A program made the translations under genes and the position numbers. A stretch of 5,581 nucleotides of DNA from Faecenecus sp036648855 (GTDB taxonomy: Bacteria > Bacillota_I > Bacilli_A > RF39 > UBA660), in the NCBI GenBank assembly GCA_036648855.1, contig JAVWCU010000056.1, forward strand, positions 1 to 5,581, read 5' to 3'. Below are positions 5,570 through 5,581 of this stretch, piece by piece. Under the pieces are notes generated by a model. The model was not told the DNA's origin and ran no database searches. It saw only the letters and a list, made by a program, of their open reading frames with translations. Position 1 is the stretch's first letter; each line of letters opens with the position of its first letter.

Positions 5570-5581
5570 ATTGTGTTAATA

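Noticed and set aside
1..5581. CRISPR array, tRNA, rRNA or phage genes
   Set aside because: No regularly spaced direct repeats, cloverleaf-like segments, rRNA-like sequence or phage-type proteins are visible in the window.

Overview
This window is AT-rich (about 30% G+C by eye) with strong AGGAGG-type ribosome binding sites, compact genes, ATA/AGA/TTA-rich codon use and short hairpin-plus-T-run terminators. That points to a low-GC Gram-positive lineage (Bacillota, Bacilli side, possibly an uncultured gut RF39-like or Mollicutes-adjacent group). The SMC protein is only 980 residues, close to the roughly 980-residue P115/SMC of mycoplasmas and well below the roughly 1186 of Bacillus subtilis, which leans the same way. 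The genetic code looks standard: Trp is TGG, and stops are TAA (three genes) and TAG (one). The lineage is inference; no rRNA or other taxonomic marker is present.

Layout: (1) 1-55, the terminator of an upstream gene outside the window. (2) 108-971 (+), a membrane-anchored polysaccharide-deacetylase-like (NodB-fold) protein whose metal and catalytic motifs are all degraded, followed by its own terminator (974-1000). (3) 1022-3996 (+), a good promoter and a complete chromosome-segregation SMC ATPase, ending at a bidirectional terminator (4004-4026). (4) 4030-4287 (-), a small Tyr/Pro/Asn-rich protein convergent with smc. (5) 4345-5460 (+), an M29-family metallo-aminopeptidase divergent from the small gene. 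The two divergent genes share a 57-base intergenic region with a perfect 11-bp inverted repeat. (6) 5461-5581, a short non-coding tail with a locally GC-rich block and a long imperfect terminator hairpin.

Each gene appears to be its own transcription unit, so this is not an operon with a joint pathway. Roles are chromosome organisation (SMC), peptide turnover in the cytoplasm (M29), a cell-surface protein that has probably lost enzymatic activity, and a small low-complexity protein of unknown function. No mobile element, CRISPR array, tRNA or rRNA is evident. I see no clear new multi-gene system. The points most worth a second look are the pseudo-deacetylase, the Tyr-rich small protein with its palindromic 5' region, and the short-armed SMC outside the usual rnc-smc-ftsY context.
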